Shown piece by piece: positions 12,791-14,931 of a stretch of DNA of 14,931 bases. Positions within the stretch are counted from its first letter, which is position 1, and every line of letters begins with the position of its first letter. The notes under the pieces are model-generated. The model saw nothing but the letters and a program-made list of their open reading frames with translations. It had not been told where the DNA came from and searched no databases. Where the stretch lies: assembly GCA_964369355.1 (NCBI GenBank), contig CAYJEO010000018.1:1-14931 (forward strand), given 5' to 3'. This stretch comes from CAYJEO01 sp964369355. Lineage in GTDB: Bacteria; Bacillota_I; Bacilli_A; RF39; UBA660. The translations under genes and the position numbers were made by a program.

Positions 12791-14931
12791 AGGTTTTACA
12801 ACAAAATTAAAAGTTGTAGGCTTATTAGTTGTTGCATTTAATAAATCTGCATCTGCTTGAGTTTTAGCGTATGCTGTTGTTATTGAATTAGCTTTTATAA
12901 ACATATCTGTACTAGAAGTAACATTTGAGGTATCAAAACTACTTAAATCTAAGTTTGTTATTTGTCCCATATACGCTAACATTCCTGACATATTTATTAC
13001 ATTTGACGTATCAAAATTACTAACATCCAAGCTTGTCAAAGAACTCATAGATGAAAACATAGATTTCATATTTGTTACATTTGTTGTATTCAAACTACTT
13101 ACATCTATAACTGTCATCATTCTTAGTCCGTAGAACATATAACTCATATCTGTTACTTTTGAAGTGTCCCAATTACTCACATCTAAACTAAGCAATGAGT
13201 TAGCAGAGTAAAATAGAGAAGAAGTATCAGTTACTTTTGACGTATCCCAATTACTCACATCTAAGTATGTTAAACTACTGGAATTTCCGAACATATAACC
13301 CATGTCAATTACATTAGAAGTGTTAAAATTACTTACATCTAAACTTGTTAATACTTTTAAGTTGCTAAACATCGAAGACATATTAATTACATTTGTAGTA
13401 TTAAAATTGCTCACATTTAAATTTTCCAAAGACTCCATACCGTTAAACATACCACTCATATCTTTAACATTTGATGTATCAAAGTTACTTACGTCCAATT
13501 CTGTTACAGAACTAGCATCATTAAATGTCCTATGCATATTAGTAACATTTGAAGTATCCCAGTTACTTACATCTATACCACTTAAAGAAGTTGTTATAGA
13601 AAACATTTCAGACATAGTTGTTACTTTTGATGTATCAAAATTACTTACATCTATACTAATTAATGAGTCAGAAAAATAAAACATTCGAGCCATACTTGTT
13701 ACATTTGATGTATTAAATCCACTTACATCTACATATTCTAAATCATGTAATAATGCAAACATATTTCCCATATCTGTTACTTTCGAGGTGTCAAAATTGC
13801 TTACAACTAAATTTGACAATGATCTAGCCGATAAAAACATTCCTGACATATTTATTACATTCGATGTATCAAAATTACTTAAATCTAAACTTGTTAAAGA
13901 ACTTGAATAAGCAAACATATATGTCATATTTGTTACTTTTGATGTATTGAAATTACTTACATCTAAGTTACTTATTTTTTCTGTAAAAATAAACATTTGT
14001 GACATATTTGTTACATTTGATGTGTCAAATTTACTTACATCTAAACTTGTTAAAGCTTTCGTATTACTAAACATTCGAGTCATATCTGTAACTTTTGATG
14101 TATTAAAACCACTTACATCTAAACTTACTAAAGAATATGAATAACTAAACATTTGAGTCATATTGGTTACATTTGATGTGTCAAAACCACTCACGTCTAC
14201 ATTAGTTAAGGACGACATAAAAGTAAACATAGAAGCCATATTTGTTACTTTTGATGTGTCAAATTTATCACCTAAATCCAAGGCAGTTAAATATGTCATA
14301 TTAGCAAACATATATGCCATATTTGTTACTTTTGATGTGTCAAATTTATCGCCTAAATCTAATGTAATAAGATTTCTCACATCATCAAACATGTATGACA
14401 TATCAGTTACATTCGATGTGTCAAATTTATCTCCTAGATTTATTTTTGTCAAATCAAACATTTGATAAAACATTTGTTTCATGTCTGTTACATTTGATGT
14501 ATCAAAATTATCACCTAAATTTATTGATGTTAAATTAATCATTTTATAAAACATTTGAGTCATATTGGTTACATTTGATGTATTAAAACTACTTAAATCT
14601 AATTCTACTAAAGATTCAGCTTCGTAAAACATATTTTCCATATTAATTACTTTTATTGTACTGATACTTTCATTAAATTCGATATTAGTTACATTTTCAA
14701 TAGAACAAAACATGGAATTATATAAATTACTATATGAATAACAAGCTCCTCCTGCATTTGGATGAAAATCAATTATTCCGTTTGCTTGTACATGTAATAT
14801 TTGTTTACCATCTAATTCTTCTAAATATCCTACTACAGATCCATCTTGTAAATCTGAAAAATCAAACTTAGTTTCTGCAGTTTCATAATCAGCAGATATA
14901 ACTTTATTAAACTCTATTGAAGTTAAAGTTT
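12788..14931 (-). CDS. Partial CDS: BspA-like (DUF285) leucine-rich-repeat surface protein, N-terminus outside window
   Basis: The frame is open from the right window edge to the TAA at 12790-12788, giving 713 visible residues. An internal ATG at 14713 is not the start, because coding continues upstream without a stop. The first about 75 visible residues include DLQDGSVVGYLEE and a non-repeat segment with two cysteines, typical of the region ahead of the repeats in this family. About 23 repeats of 26-27 residues follow, with the core LDVSNFDTSNVTNMSxMF. The tail is a short non-repeat segment ending in FNFVVKP. No LPXTG motif, C-terminal membrane helix or dockerin is seen, so any anchor or export signal would have to lie at the missing N-terminus. 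Proteins with these repeats are common in gut and oral Firmicutes and in mycoplasmas. They are linked to adhesion or surface display in some hosts; the function here is inferred. Confidence 0.88.
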   Translation of the reverse strand, partial: TLTSIEFNKVISADYETAETKFDFSDLQDGSVVGYLEELDGKQILHVQANGIIDFHPNAGGACYSYSNLYNSMFCSIENVTNIEFNESISTIKVINMENMFYEAESLVELDLSSFNTSNVTNMTQMFYKMINLTSINLGDNFDTSNVTDMKQMFYQMFDLTKINLGDKFDTSNVTDMSYMFDDVRNLITLDLGDKFDTSKVTNMAYMFANMTYLTALDLGDKFDTSKVTNMASMFTFMSSLTNVDVSGFDTSNVTNMTQMFSYSYSLVSLDVSGFNTSKVTDMTRMFSNTKALTSLDVSKFDTSNVTNMSQMFIFTEKISNLDVSNFNTSKVTNMTYMFAYSSSLTSLDLSNFDTSNVINMSGMFLSARSLSNLVVSNFDTSKVTDMGNMFALLHDLEYVDVSGFNTSNVTSMARMFYFSDSLISIDVSNFDTSKVTTMSEMFSITTSLSGIDVSNWDTSNVTNMHRTFNDASSVTELDVSNFDTSNVKDMSGMFNGMESLENLNVSNFNTTNVINMSSMFSNLKVLTSLDVSNFNTSNVIDMGYMFGNSSSLTYLDVSNWDTSKVTDTSSLFYSANSLLSLDVSNWDTSKVTDMSYMFYGLRMMTVIDVSSLNTTNVTNMKSMFSSMSSLTSLDVSNFDTSNVINMSGMLAYMGQITNLDLSSFDTSNVTSSTDMFIKANSITTAYAKTQADADLLNATTNKPTTFNFVVKP
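12899..14668 (-). repeat. Array of about 23 BspA/DUF285-type repeats (78/81-bp period)
   Basis: Twenty-two clear copies of the (F/W/L)(D/N)T(S/T)(N/K)V motif and one weaker first copy recur inside the BspA-like gene. Most units are 26 residues (78 bp) with DVSNF or DLSSF. Units 2-5, counted from the N-terminal side, are 27 residues (81 bp) and carry GDNF or GDKF instead. DNA identity between units is moderate rather than perfect, with short near-identical stretches around the codons for DTSNVT. The array therefore looks old and diverged, though homologous exchange between units remains possible. Confidence 0.9.

Noticed and set aside
13302..14465. Three plus-strand frames of 65-125 codons opposite the BspA-like gene
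   Set aside because: Their translations are periodic (TFDVSKLLTS-like), which is simply the antisense reading of the repeat array. They lack ribosome binding sites and overlap a well-supported gene.
12899..14668. Regular 78-bp periodicity considered as a CRISPR array
   Set aside because: The period is in frame with one long coding sequence, the units are diverged along their whole length, and there are no constant repeats with unique spacers.

Overview
The window comes from a very AT-rich, low-GC Firmicute-type bacterium (Bacilli, Erysipelotrichia or RF39-like gut lineage by inference). The evidence is the conserved Firmicutes order rlmN-prpC-prkC-rsgA-rpe, strong AGGAGG-type ribosome binding sites, a yfmF/yfmH M16 peptidase pair and a BspA-like repeat protein. 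All ten tryptophans I located are encoded by TGG and no complete gene is broken by TGA. This fits the standard bacterial code and argues against a TGA=Trp mollicute. Every credible gene lies on the minus strand, so transcription runs from high to low coordinates.

Layout in transcription order. (1) 14931-12788: the 3' part of a large BspA-like/DUF285 leucine-rich-repeat surface protein with about 23 repeats of 26-27 residues, ending in a terminator. (2) 12704-12309: a small Cys-rich putative lipoprotein with its own promoter and a palindromic terminator. (3) 12230-6167: an operon of uvrA, deoD (purine nucleoside phosphorylase), yfmF-like and yfmH-like M16 family genes, tightly spaced or overlapping. 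(4) 6100-5888: secG with a TTG start, its own promoter and a terminator. (5) 5820-661: a five-gene operon, rlmN, prpC, prkC, rsgA and rpe. It holds the Ser/Thr kinase-phosphatase pair, a ribosome-assembly GTPase, an rRNA methyltransferase and a pentose-phosphate enzyme, and it closes with a hairpin terminator overlapping the rpe stop codon. (6) 609-1: the 5' part of an unrecognised gene with a HEIVH zinc-peptidase-like motif, cut by the window edge.

The most unusual object is a perfect tandem duplication with a 185-bp period at the prkC-rsgA junction. It copies the last 59 codons of prkC plus the TAATG stop/start overlap. This adds a 61-codon ORF, with its own Shine-Dalgarno site, between prkC and rsgA while leaving both flanking genes intact. 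Genes in the operons are chained by Shine-Dalgarno sites buried in the last codons of the upstream gene. Three transcription units appear to start from extended -10 elements (TGnTATAAT) placed just after a terminator. No RNA genes, CRISPR arrays, insertion sequences or integrases were seen, and no gap between genes exceeds 100 bases.
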